DNA of 64,000 nucleotides, from positions 186,001 to 250,000 of the forward strand of contig CAWHNT010000047.1 of assembly GCA_963830775.1 (NCBI GenBank), in the 5' to 3' direction. Position numbers and translations under genes: made by a program. Below the pieces are notes generated by a model. It was not told the origin of the DNA, made no database searches, and was given only the letters and a program-made list of their open reading frames with translations. Source of the DNA: CAWHNT01 sp963830775 (GTDB taxonomy: Bacteria; Pseudomonadota; Alphaproteobacteria; Geminicoccales; Geminicoccaceae). Each line of letters opens with the position of its first letter. Position 1 is the stretch's first letter. This document shows positions 32,015 through 40,533 of the stretch, in pieces.

Positions 32015-33121
32015 ATGGCCACCGAAGCCCAGACCGCCTCCCCCACGATCGCCCCGCCGGCCATCGTCGGCACCGGCCCGATCGGCTGGATGCGCAAGAA
32101 CCTGTTCGCCACGCCCGCCGACACCGCGCTGACCGTGCTGATCGCCCTGATCCTCGTCTGGGCCGTGCCGCCGGTCGTGCGCTGGGGCATCCTGGATGCC
32201 ACCTGGGTGGCCCAGACGCGCGAGCAGTGCGGGCCCGACGGCGCCTGCTGGGGCATCGTGCCGGCACGCCTGCACCAGTACATCTTCGGCCTCTACCCGA
32301 TCGACCAGCAATGGCGGGTGATCCTGGGTGCGGTGCTCCTCCTGGCGGGCCTGGTCCCGTTCTTCCTCAAGGCCTTCCCCAAGAAGGCCTGGTACGGGCT
32401 GGGCTTCGTCATCGTCTACCCGATGCTGGCCAGCATCCTGTTCGAGGGCGGCGTGTTCGGCCTGGCCCAGGTCGATTCCACGCTCTGGGGCGGCCTCTTC
32501 CTCACCCTCCTGATCTCGATCGTGGGCATCGCGGCCTCGTTCCCGATCGGCATCCTGCTGGCGCTGGGCCGCCGCTCCGACCTGCCGATCATCAGGAGCC
32601 TGAGCGTCGCCTTCATCGAGCTGATCCGCGGCGTGCCGCTGGTCACCGTGCTGTTCATGGCCTCGGTGATGCTGCCGCTCTTCTTCCCGCCGGGGTGGAA
32701 CATCGACAAGCTGGCCCGGGCCCTGATCGGGGTCACCATCTTCTCCGGCGCCTATCTGGCCGAGGTGATCCGCGGCGGGCTCCAGGCCATCCCCAAGGGC
32801 CAGTACGAGGCCGCCAAGGCCATGGGCCTGGGCTACTGGCAGAGCATGTTCCTGATCATCCTGCCGCAGGCCCTGAAGCTCGTCATCCCGGGCATCGTCA
32901 ACAGCTTCATCAGCCTGTTCAAGGACACCTCGCTGGTCTTCATCATGGGCCTCTACGACCTGCTCAACATCGCCAAGCTGATCGTGGTCGGGCAGGACTG
33001 GCTGGGGCACGACGTCGAGAGCTACATCTTCGCGGGCTTCGGCTTCTGGATCTTCTGCTTCGCCATGTCCCGCTTCTCCCAGCGCCTCGAGCGCCGCCTC
33101 AACACCGGCCATCGGCACTAA
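32015..33121 (+). CDS. aapM: General L-amino acid ABC transporter permease AapM
   Basis: The 368-aa second permease has an AapM-type N-terminal extension (WMRKNLFATPADTALTVL, and REQCGPDGACWGIV between the first membrane helices), about eight hydrophobic segments, and the coupling loop QYEAAKAMGLGYWQSMFLI. The C-terminus has NSFISLFKDTSLVFIMGLYD. The frame is open further upstream inside aapQ because of the aapQ frameshift; the ATG at 32015 is the proper start, two bases after the aapQ stop. Confidence 0.95.
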   Translation: MATEAQTASPTIAPPAIVGTGPIGWMRKNLFATPADTALTVLIALILVWAVPPVVRWGILDATWVAQTREQCGPDGACWGIVPARLHQYIFGLYPIDQQWRVILGAVLLLAGLVPFFLKAFPKKAWYGLGFVIVYPMLASILFEGGVFGLAQVDSTLWGGLFLTLLISIVGIAASFPIGILLALGRRSDLPIIRSLSVAFIELIRGVPLVTVLFMASVMLPLFFPPGWNIDKLARALIGVTIFSGAYLAEVIRGGLQAIPKGQYEAAKAMGLGYWQSMFLIILPQALKLVIPGIVNSFISLFKDTSLVFIMGLYDLLNIAKLIVVGQDWLGHDVESYIFAGFGFWIFCFAMSRFSQRLERRLNTGHRH

Positions 33122-33135
33122 GGAACGACCTCGCC

Positions 33136-33897
33136 ATGACGACCGAGAACGGTGCGGCCATGATCCAGCTGGATCGGGTCAACAAGTGGTACGGCCAGTT
33201 CCATGTCCTGAAGGACGTGAGCCTCGCCGTCGGCAAGGGCCAGAAGGTCGTGGTCTGCGGGCCCTCGGGCTCGGGCAAGTCGACCATGATCCGCTGCGTC
33301 AACCGCCTGGAGGAGCACCAGGCCGGCCGCATCGTCGTCGACGGGATCGAGCTCAACAACGACGTCAAGAACGTGGACGCCATCCGCCGCGAGGTCGGGA
33401 TGGTGTTCCAGCACTTCAACCTCTTCCCGCACCTCACCGTCCTGGAGAACCTCACCCTCGCCCCGATCTGGGTCCGCAAGATCCCCAAGGCCGAGGCCGA
33501 GGAAACGGCCATGTACTATCTCGGCCGCGTCCGCATCCCCGAGCAGGCGCCGAAATACCCGGGCCAGCTCTCCGGCGGCCAGCAGCAGCGCGTCGCCATC
33601 GCCCGCGCCTTGTGCATGAAGCCCCAGGTGATGCTCTTCGACGAGCCCACCTCCGCCCTCGACCCCGAGATGGTGAAGGAGGTCCTCGACACCATGGTGG
33701 CACTCGCCCGCGAGGGCATGACCATGATCTGCGTCACCCACGAGATGGGCTTCGCGCGCGCGGTCGCGGACTTCGTGGTGTTCATGGACAAGGGCGAGAT
33801 CGTCGAGCAGGCGCCGCCGATGGAGTTCTTCGCCAACCCGCGGTCGGAGCGGACGAAGCTGTTTCTGTCAGCAAATTCTGGCGCACTGATCCAATAA
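33136..33897 (+). CDS. aapP: General L-amino acid ABC transporter ATPase AapP
   Basis: The 253-aa ATPase energises the importer. Walker A is GPSGSGKSTMIRCVNRLE, the Q-loop VFQHFNLFPHLTV, signature LSGGQQQRVAIARAL, Walker B VMLFDEPTSALDPE, and the H-loop VTHEMGFAR. The start at ATG 33136 was chosen 14 bases after aapM. The annotated C-terminus (LSANSGALIQ) is unusual: in the next frame the same bases read QQILAH followed by TGA, the kind of tail expected for this family, so one extra base near 33871 is likely and the real stop may be near 33885. Confidence 0.94.
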   Translation: MTTENGAAMIQLDRVNKWYGQFHVLKDVSLAVGKGQKVVVCGPSGSGKSTMIRCVNRLEEHQAGRIVVDGIELNNDVKNVDAIRREVGMVFQHFNLFPHLTVLENLTLAPIWVRKIPKAEAEETAMYYLGRVRIPEQAPKYPGQLSGGQQQRVAIARALCMKPQVMLFDEPTSALDPEMVKEVLDTMVALAREGMTMICVTHEMGFARAVADFVVFMDKGEIVEQAPPMEFFANPRSERTKLFLSANSGALIQ

Positions 33898-33911
33898 CTG
33901 GACGGCTCGCC

Positions 33912-35480
33912 TTATCGCGGCATCTCATTGGCGAAAACATAACGCTTGTTGTGTCGCCGTCCCGCTACAAGCAGGCTCTGAGTCAGTCCACGCCGCGACG
34001 CCTCGTTTAGGCCATGGCGCCTGAGGCGCGGGAGCAGCTCACGTCGTACAAATGCCTCAGTCGCTAAAATCCCAAGTAGAGGCTCGGCCCCGAGTACAGA
34101 GACAAGCGGTCTATCGAGTTCAAGCAGCAGCCGGTCAAGTACTGCCGACGAAAGATCGTCTGTCGTGAGACCTTCAAGCTTTGACAAAACGAGCTGGCCC
34201 AGCAATCTGTATGACGGTTCTATTGCCTTGTTGAATTCTGCCAGAAGCCGGTTCCGAGTTGAAGCGTCGCCACGGGCGAGGAAACCTCCAATGAGGAAGC
34301 TAGAAAAGAAGCGCTCCTGTTCGGTTGTAAGCTCGAGTTAGCCAATCTAACCACCAGTCCAGAGGCTTTACGTCAAATAAGGGCAACCCATGTTGTTGTC
34401 CTTGAACGGTCTTGCAACACTGATTCGACGAGTACTGGTATGCGAGATAGTACGACGCGCAGGACGTACTCGTCAGGTGCATCTCTCCACACCCCGAGTT
34501 CACCCAGTACTCGGAGAGCCTTGCTATCAACTGATCCCGTGTTGACGAGGTTAAGCAGCTCCTCCAGTAGACCTGTGCGGACTTTGCAAGTCACTGGCTA
34601 GTTCTAGCTGCAGCGTCAGGCTAGCCGCCGGGGACAGGCGCTGGAGCTGCGCTGAGAATGCGTCCTGCCAAGCAGAATTCCTTCGTATGAGCTCGCTCAT
34701 AGCCGCTACAGCCCATCCGGCCTCCTCGCTCTCGTCCACAAAGGTCGACAGAGCTGCGGCCAGATCATCATCAACTATCTGAAAGTCCGGCGTTCTTTCC
34801 TCGGAGGTCAACCGTACGTTGAAGTAGAACGGGACAATCGCGGCGGCGAAGCCTTGCTTGACGAGCTGAGCGAGTTTACTCCGCGCAAAGGCCGAGTCCC
34901 ACTCGGCCAGGGCTGCGCAGACAACAGCTTTGACCCCGTCTCCGCGCGTGAGATATCTCTCAATGACAATGATTTGCTCGGTTTCAGGAAGTGAAAGAAG
35001 AAGCTTACCAAGTTGGCCTAGGTTTTCGGGTAACTTGGTAGCATCAGACTGCTCCGCACTGGCGTAGTCCAGAACAAAGCAGACATCACCCACATCGAAT
35101 ACAGACTTCCCGATAGAGACTATTCTCGCGCAGTAATTGTAGCTGCGAGCGATGGCTTGAGTAAGCATAGTCCTTCGATGGTCGGGCGCTAACCGACAGA
35201 CCAGACCTGCCGCAGCACCTCCAATCGCATTATCAAGCTGCGAGAGTTGTTCCAGCTTGTCGAGGTGTTCTCGTTCAACTGGAAGATCTTCCAATGCGTG
35301 CGCAAGCCTGAATTGGTAATCCCAGTCCTTGCCAGGATACTTTACATACTCTAGCGTAGCCTGCAAGAACTCCTTGCACAGCGCCGCTGCGGTCATGGTC
35401 AAGGAAGTGGACTGCTCGCAGGGCCGCTACGACATCGGCAGCGACGATGCGGGCGTAGAACGCGGCCGAGGCCTCTGTCT
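33912..35480 (-). pseudogene. 3' part of a disrupted large gene (helical C-terminus of the SIR2-like protein)
   Basis: From 35480 downward one protein can be followed across frame changes near 35420, 34595, 34375 and 34335. It runs from ASAAFYARIVAADVVAALR, through ALCKEFLQATLEYVKYPG, GLVCRLAPDHRRTMLTQAIA and VRTGLLEELLNLVNTGS, to FFSSFLIGGFLARGDAS and ends RYVFANEMPR. It is helix-rich with no recognised motif. The DNA is visibly lower in G+C than its neighbours, pointing to horizontal origin. Its upstream end abuts the IS66 target duplication, and across the IS66 it joins in frame to the fragment at 40451-40533. An ATG at 35511 lies within the IS and is not its original start. Confidence 0.6.
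35473..35480. repeat. IS66 target-site duplication, left copy
   Basis: CTCTGTCT at 35473-35480 is identical to 40451-40458, directly outside the two ends of the IS66 element. Eight bases is the duplication length typical of IS66-family insertion. Confidence 0.9.
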
Positions 35481-35507
35481 GCAAGCGTCGTCTTATCTTC
35501 GCGGCGC

Positions 35508-37164
35508 TCATGCGCCGACGGCAGCTCCAAGCCGCTCGGCTTTCCAGGCCCAGGGCAGCAGCCGCTCGAGCTCATGGGCCTTGGTGCGGCCCGAAACCAT
35601 CCGCTCGAGCACGTCGGTGAGCCAGGCCAAAGGCTCGACCCCATTGAGCTTCGCGGTCGCCACCAAGCTGGCCACGATCGCCCAGTGGCGGGCTCCGCCA
35701 TCTGACCCGGCGAACAGGCTATTCTTACGCCCGAGGGCCACGGCACGCATCGTCCGCTCGACGGTGTTGGTGTCCAGCTCGAGCCGGCCATCCTCGAGGA
35801 ACAGCACCAGCCCCTGCCAGTGGCGCAGGGCGTAGCGGATCGCCTCGGCCAGGGTGGACTTGCCCGAGACCCGCCCCAGCTGGGCTGTGAGCCAGGTATG
35901 CAGGGCGTCCACAAGCGGTTTGCTGCGCTCCTGCCGGGTCGCACGCCGCTCCTCGGCCGGGCGGCCGCGGATCTCGGCCTCGATCGCGTAGAGCTCGCCG
36001 ATCCGGCGCAGCGCCTCTTCCGCCAAAGGCGAGCCGGTGGCCTGGTGGATTTCGTAAAAGCGTCTCCGGCAATGCGCCCAGCAGAAGGCGAGCTGGATCT
36101 GGCCCGCCGGGCTGCTCTCCAGCAGGCTCTTGAAGCCGGCATAGCCGTCCACCTGCAGCATGCCCTGGAACTCGGCCAGGTGGGCTGCCGGGTGCTCGCC
36201 CTTGCGGTCCTCGGCATAGAGGTAGACCACCGCCGGCGGGGTGCTGCCGTTCCAGGGCCGGTCGTCGATCGCATAGCCCCACAGCCGCCCGGTCTTGGTC
36301 CGGCCCCGGCCGGGATCGAGCACCGGCAAGCGTGGTGTCGTCGGCGAAGATCCGGGTCGAGCTCATGACGTGCTGGCGCAAGAGGCGCCACAGCGGCTCC
36401 AGCCACCAGCAGGCCCGGCCCACCCAGTCGCACAAGGTCGAGCGGTCGAGCTCGATCCCTTGCCGGGCAAAGATCTGGGCCTGCCGATAGAGCGGCAGAT
36501 GATCAGAGAATTTGGCCACCAGCACGTGCGCGAGTAGCGCCTCGGTGGCCATGCCGCCGGTGATCGGCCGTTCCGGTGCTGGGGCCTGCACCACCGCCTC
36601 CTCGCAGGCCCGGCAGCCGTAGCGGGGTCGGCGGATCACCTTCACCCGCAGCTGGGCGGGGACGATGTCGAGCATCTCGCTCGTGTCCTCGCCGATGACG
36701 TGCAAGGCCCCGCCGCAGCAGGGGCAGCTCTTGTCCTCGACGTCGACCAGCACCTCGACCCGTGGCAGGTGCGCCGGCAAGGCGCCCAGATTGCGTCGCC
36801 GAGACCGGGCCGGCCGAGAGGCGCCGCTGCTCCTAGCAGCAGCTTCCTGCGCCGCCTCAGCAGCGGCCGCAGTCTGCTCGAGGTCCTCCAGGCCGAGCTG
36901 GAGCTGGTCGGGGTCGAGGCGCTCCGAGCGCCGACCGAACTGCCCACGCTGCAGCTGCCGGATCAACAGCCGCAGCTTCTCGATCTCGGCCTGTGCCGCG
37001 TCGCGCTCGGCACAGACGGCGTCCCGCTCAGCCAGAGCAGTAGCATGCTCGTCCTCGAGGGAAGCGATCCTGAAGCGCTGCGCGGTGACGACTTCCATCG
37101 TCTGCTGCAGATGCTGCAGCAACAGCCCAGGATCTTGTGGAAGATCATCCAGCGCCAGCGACAT
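35508..37164 (-). CDS. tnpC: IS66 transposase TnpC, one frameshift
   Basis: TnpC is the DDE transposase of IS66 elements (about 550 residues corrected). It has an N-terminal coiled-coil region (LRLLIRQLQRGQFGRRSERL), a zinc-finger CPCCGGALHVIGED, then RYGCRACEEAVVQAPAP and the DDE core beginning RIFADDTTLPVLDPG. One extra T near 36329 shifts the frame at that point. The core continues with GYAGFKSLL, AFCWAHCRRRFYE and the C-terminal DTNTVERTMRAVALGRKN with the catalytic glutamate. The stop lies 27 bases inside the left inverted repeat end. Confidence 0.9.
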
Positions 37165-37211
37165 GGCTGCTATTCTACTGGCTATAAGACCTAGAAGGCC
37201 AGGACTTCCGC

Positions 37212-37374
37212 TCACCAGGCCGTGCTCGGGCGAGGGATCGCACGGGGCTGGAGCCGGTGCCACGGCAAGCCCTCGAGCAGGGTCGCGAGCTGCGCCGCGC
37301 TCAAGCGCGCCACGCCGTCAGCCGGTGAGGGCCAGCTGAACCGCCCGGCCTCCAGCCTCTTCGCGTACAGGCAC
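37212..37374 (-). pseudogene. tnpB: IS66 tnpB, 3' fragment
   Basis: This piece encodes the C-terminal part of TnpB (CLYAKRLEAGRFSWPSP to LLEGLPWHR). It is separated from the 5' fragment at 39775-39969 by the serine-recombinase element. Removing the insert and one copy of GCAC restores the frame exactly: GLC followed by LYAKRLE. TnpB is an accessory protein required for IS66 transposition. Confidence 0.85.
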
Positions 37375-37478
37375 GTCTCCCTTCCAAGGAACCGCTGCAA
37401 AGGACCTGCGGTTGGATGCGTCACCTCGCGTAGGCATCGAGGCCCTACGCGCGCTAGCTCAATGGATGGCGAGGCGTC

Positions 37479-37621
37479 ATGGCGCGGGAGCAGCGACAGG
37501 AGCGAGCGGTGAGCTGGTCCGATCTGCCAGCCGGGCGCCGCCACAGGCTGGCGGTGCTGATCGGGCGGATGGCGCGGCGACGGCTCGGCACGGCTCCGGA
37601 AGCAGCGGAGACCGCCCATGA
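37479..37621 (+). CDS. Small basic ORF upstream of the serine recombinase
   Basis: From ATG 37479 the frame gives MAREQRQERAVSWSDLPAGR followed by HRLAVLIGRMARRRLG, a short basic helical protein. Uncorrected, the frame runs to 37772, overlapping the recombinase by 155 bases. A single-base change would move it to the frame that ends at the TGA overlapping the recombinase ATG (ATGA at 37618-37621), giving about 47 residues; this is the end given. Function is unknown; it could be a directionality factor or a regulator of the recombinase, by position only. Confidence 0.45.
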
Positions 37622-39702
37622 GCCGTTCCCTGAGGCCGAAGGCAGGGACACTGCCGAGCAAGATCCAAGACGGCCACCTCGAGCGGCTGGCCATTGTCTA
37701 CGTCCGGCAGTCGACCCTCCAGCAACTCGAGCACCACCGCGAGTCGACCCGGGTCCAGTACGCCCTCGCTGACCGGGCCTGCCTGCTCGGGTGGGCCCGC
37801 CCGCGGGTGATCGTCATCGACGACGACCTCGGCTGCTCCGGCGCCTCGGCGGCGCAGCGGCCCGGCTTCCAGAGGTTGGTCGCCGAGGTCGGCCTCGGCC
37901 ATGTCGGCCTGGTGCTCGGCTTCGAGGTCTCGCGCCTCGCGCGCTCCTGCCGGGACTGGTACCACCTGCTCGAGATCTGCGCCCTGGCCGGAACCCTCAT
38001 CGCCGACAACGACGGCGTGTACGACCCGGGGCTCTACAACGACCGCCTCTTGCTGGGCCTCAAGGGCACCATGAGCGAGGCCGAGCTCCACATCATGCGG
38101 GCGCGGTTCGAGGAGGGACGCTGGAACAAGGCCGAGCGCGGCGAGCTGGGCTTCAACCTGCCGCGCGGCTTCCTGCGCCGCCCCTCGGGCGAGATCATCC
38201 TCGATCCCGACGAGCGGGTGCGTGATACGCTGCGCCTGGTCTTCGACATCTTCGAGCGGCGCCGCAGCGCCCACGGCGTGGTGCGTTACCTGGCCGCGCA
38301 CGATGTCGACCTGCCGGATCGGGCCCGTCATGGCCCGGCCAAGGGTGAGATCACCTGGCGCCCGCCCACCCGCGTCGCCGTCCTCGGCATCCTGACCAAC
38401 CCGGCCTATGCCGGCGCCTACGCCTATGGCCGGCGTGCCACGGGGCCGAGCCCGGGCCGTCCGGAACGCCGCCTTCCCCGGCATGGCGACTGGCGGATCC
38501 TCATCCAGGACCGCCTACCGGCCTACATTCCTTGGGAGACCTACGAGAGGAACCAGCGGCAGTTGGCGGCCAACCGGAGCAAGCATGTCGGGGTCGCGCG
38601 CGGCGGCCCGTCGCTGCTGGCCGGGCTCCTGGTTTGCGGCCGATGCGGCTACCGCATGGCCACCAACTACCGCACCAACGCGCGCGGCGTGCAGTACAGC
38701 TGCACCCGGCTGCAGGTGAACCGCGGCGAAGCCGCCTGCCAGTGCTTCGCCGGGCGCACCCTGGACGCCTTCGTCACCGACCTCGTGCTGGCCGCGCTGC
38801 GTCCCTCGGCGATCGAGGTCAGCCTGCAGCTGGCCGAGGACATCGAGCTTGAACGGGCGCAGCAGCACCGCCACTGGACCTTGCGCCTGGAGCGGGCGCG
38901 CTACGAGGTGGAGCGGGCGGAGCGCCAGTACGACCGCGTCGAACCGGAGAACCGGCTGGTCGCGCGGACGCTCGAGAAGCGCTGGGAGGAGGCGCTGGCC
39001 ACCAAGGCCGAACTCGAGGCCGAGCACGCCCGGTTCATGGCCCGTGAGCCTGCCAGGCTGACCGCAGCCGAGCGCGAACAGATCCGCCGGCTGGCCGAGG
39101 ACATCCCGGCGATCTGGCACGCCCCGACGACGACGCCGACCGCGCGCCAGGAGATCGTCCGGCTGATGCTCGACCGGGTGGTGGTCACGGTCGTCGGCGA
39201 GAGCGAACTGATGACGGTGGAGTGCCACTGGGCCGGCGGGTGCCGCACATCCCACCAAGTGATCCGCCCGGTGCGGCGGCTGCGCCAGCTCCGGCACCAC
39301 CGAGAGCTCGTCGCCAGGATCGAGGCCATGTTCGGCGAAGGCTGCCGCCCGCCCGAGATCGCGCGCCGGCTCAACGCCGAGGGCTGGCGCACGGTGCGCA
39401 ACCGGCCCTTCAGCGAGAACGCGGCCCGCTCGCTGCTCCAGCGCAAAGGCCTGCTGCCGGATGGGCGCCACCGCCCGAGCGCGGTCGTGGACCGCGCGCC
39501 GGATGAATGCACGGTGGCGGAGTTGTCGGTCCGGCTCGATGTGCCGGAGGGGACGATCTATCGCTGGCTGCACACGGGCCAGCTCAAGGCGCGCAAGACC
39601 ACCGCAGTCCGCCACGACCTCTGGCTCGTCCGGCTGCAGGATGCCATCGACCATGACAGACGCCGCCATGCCCGCCCGCAGTGGATGCCGCCGGTGAGGT
39701 AG
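37618..39702 (+). CDS. Large serine recombinase with zinc ribbon
   Basis: The 694-aa protein has an N-terminal resolvase catalytic domain (residues 25-170) with the nucleophile serine in IVYVRQSTLQQ and EVSRLARSCRDWYHLLE. A recombinase domain follows (about 180-300: GEITWRPPTRVAVLGILTNP), then a zinc ribbon with CGRCGYRM and the downstream Cys pair (YSCTR, ACQC), a long coiled coil (about 400-480), and a C-terminal helix-turn-helix (TVAELSVRLDVPEGTIYRWL). Large serine recombinases cut and join short att sites without target duplication. It is intact, unlike many genes here, and is very probably what inserted the element. Confidence 0.92.
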   Translation: MSRSLRPKAGTLPSKIQDGHLERLAIVYVRQSTLQQLEHHRESTRVQYALADRACLLGWARPRVIVIDDDLGCSGASAAQRPGFQRLVAEVGLGHVGLVLGFEVSRLARSCRDWYHLLEICALAGTLIADNDGVYDPGLYNDRLLLGLKGTMSEAELHIMRARFEEGRWNKAERGELGFNLPRGFLRRPSGEIILDPDERVRDTLRLVFDIFERRRSAHGVVRYLAAHDVDLPDRARHGPAKGEITWRPPTRVAVLGILTNPAYAGAYAYGRRATGPSPGRPERRLPRHGDWRILIQDRLPAYIPWETYERNQRQLAANRSKHVGVARGGPSLLAGLLVCGRCGYRMATNYRTNARGVQYSCTRLQVNRGEAACQCFAGRTLDAFVTDLVLAALRPSAIEVSLQLAEDIELERAQQHRHWTLRLERARYEVERAERQYDRVEPENRLVARTLEKRWEEALATKAELEAEHARFMAREPARLTAAEREQIRRLAEDIPAIWHAPTTTPTARQEIVRLMLDRVVVTVVGESELMTVECHWAGGCRTSHQVIRPVRRLRQLRHHRELVARIEAMFGEGCRPPEIARRLNAEGWRTVRNRPFSENAARSLLQRKGLLPDGRHRPSAVVDRAPDECTVAELSVRLDVPEGTIYRWLHTGQLKARKTTAVRHDLWLVRLQDAIDHDRRRHARPQWMPPVR

Positions 39703-39774
39703 AGGCTCCGCACCCCGAAGCCCTTCCGGCCACTCGGCCCAACCTGCTCTACAGAGGTGTCGTGATGACAGGAC

Positions 39775-39969
39775 GCACAGGCCGGTGCCGTCATAGACCA
39801 GGATCTTCACCCGGTCGGCGCGCTTGGGGCGGAAGATGAACACGTCGCCCGCGAACGGGTCGGCCCGCAGCGCCTGCTGCACCAGGGCAGCCAAGCCATC
39901 CATGCCCTTGCGGAAGTCGACCGGCTGCGCCGCCAAGAGGATGCGCACCCCGGGCGGGACCAGGATCAC
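39775..39969 (-). pseudogene. tnpB: IS66 tnpB, 5' fragment
   Basis: The N-terminal 65 residues of TnpB are present: VRILLAAQPVDFRKGMDGLA, then DVFIFRPKRADRVKILVYDG and TGLC, where the serine-recombinase element begins. The GTG start at 39969 overlaps the tnpA stop (GTGA). The remainder lies at 37212-37374. Confidence 0.88.
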
Positions 39970-40361
39970 CTCAGGCCTCGCACCACCTCGAGTACCCGGC
40001 GCAGTGCTGCGGCATCGACATCCGCGCCGACGCGGACCACAGCCGGGCCGAGCGCGATCTCCATCCGGCCCGCCGTCTCGGCCGGGGCCGCGCCGTCCTC
40101 CGCCACCACCACCGGCACGAACGCGGGAGCCTCGCGCGCCGCCGGTGCCGCGAGCTGCTGCCGCCAGGTGAACAGCTGGCTCGCGTGCAGCCCGTAGCGC
40201 CGCGCCACCGCCGAGACCGTCGTCGCCGGATCGAGGCTCTCGGCCACGATCCAGGCCTTCTCCTCGTCCGTCCAGCGCCGCCGCCGGCCAACGCCGGTGA
40301 TCACCTCCACCCGGCGAAAGCTGTCGGCGTTCGTACTAGTCGTACTACTATGATTACGCAT
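39966..40361 (-). CDS. tnpA: IS66 TnpA
   Basis: The 131-aa TnpA is a helix-turn-helix DNA-binding accessory protein of IS66 elements, with RRRRWTDEEKAWIVAESLDP followed by TTVSAVARRYGLHASQLFTW. The ATG at 40361 was chosen because longer starts (40514, 40436) fall outside or within the terminal inverted repeat that ends at 40450. It is followed directly by tnpB. Confidence 0.88.
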   Translation of the reverse strand: MRNHSSTTSTNADSFRRVEVITGVGRRRRWTDEEKAWIVAESLDPATTVSAVARRYGLHASQLFTWRQQLAAPAAREAPAFVPVVVAEDGAAPAETAGRMEIALGPAVVRVGADVDAAALRRVLEVVRGLR

Positions 40362-40450
40362 AGGAGCAGGGCCCGCTCCGATCCTCTCGGGCCCTTCATC
40401 CTCGTCGCTCGTCAGCCAGCCCGCAAGGTGCCGCATCAGACGACGCTTAC

Positions 40451-40458
40451 CTCTGTCT
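40451..40458. repeat. IS66 target-site duplication, right copy
   Basis: CTCTGTCT at 40451-40458 repeats 35473-35480 exactly and abuts the right IS66 end. In the minus-strand reading it supplies the codons ..AG ACA GAG on both sides. Confidence 0.9.
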
Positions 40459-40533
40459 CGAGAATGCTTGCTGCGAGGAAGAGAGTGTGATCCCACCGTG
40501 CATCTCTCAGGCACTCATTCACAAGAAGAGAGT
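40451..40533 (-). pseudogene. Middle fragment of the disrupted SIR2-like gene
   Basis: Between the IS1-type and IS66 elements, one minus-strand frame is open throughout: LLVNECLRDARWDHTLFLAA then SILETE. Removing IS66 with one 8-bp repeat continues it directly into ASAAFYARIVAADVV of the downstream fragment in the same frame. This shows that the pieces on either side of the IS66 were one coding sequence. Confidence 0.65.

Larger units (their letters stand above)
37371..39774 (+). mobile_element. 2.4-kb serine-recombinase mobile element inside IS66 tnpB
   Basis: The insert interrupts the IS66 tnpB gene. The four bases GCAC occur at both junctions (37371-37374 and 39775-39778), so the insert is 2,404 bp with one shared copy of GCAC; the exact crossover could be anywhere in those bases. 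No terminal inverted repeats were found, which fits integration by a serine recombinase and not by a DDE transposase. It carries a small ORF and a 694-aa large serine recombinase, both on the plus strand, opposite to tnpB. Nothing else fits within it. Confidence 0.85.
35481..40450 (-). mobile_element. IS66-family insertion sequence, interrupted by a serine-recombinase element
   Basis: The element is bounded by imperfect terminal inverted repeats: GCAAGCGTCGTCTTAT at 35481-35496 and, reading inward from the other end, GTAAGCGTCGTCTGAT at 40450-40435 (14 of 16 identical). It is flanked by the 8-bp direct repeat CTCTGTCT. It carries tnpA, tnpB and tnpC on the minus strand in the normal IS66 order. 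Total length is 4,970 bp; without the 2,404-bp insert in tnpB it is 2,566 bp, normal for the family. With tnpB split it should not move by itself. It lies inside the SIR2-like gene. Confidence 0.93.

Noticed and set aside
35275..35511. A separate gene starting at the ATG 35511 that overlaps the tnpC stop
   Set aside because: The ATG lies inside the IS66 end. The coding sequence from 35480 joins in frame to the fragment beyond the IS66 through the target duplication.
37441..37516. A tRNA-like stretch (GCTAGCTCAATGGATGGCGAGG)
   Set aside because: It resembles a D-arm, but no acceptor stem, anticodon arm or TTC loop could be placed around it.
37371..39778. Terminal inverted repeats on the serine-recombinase element
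   Set aside because: GTCTCCCTTCC at one end and GTCCTGTCATC at the other share only the first few bases, which is not above chance.
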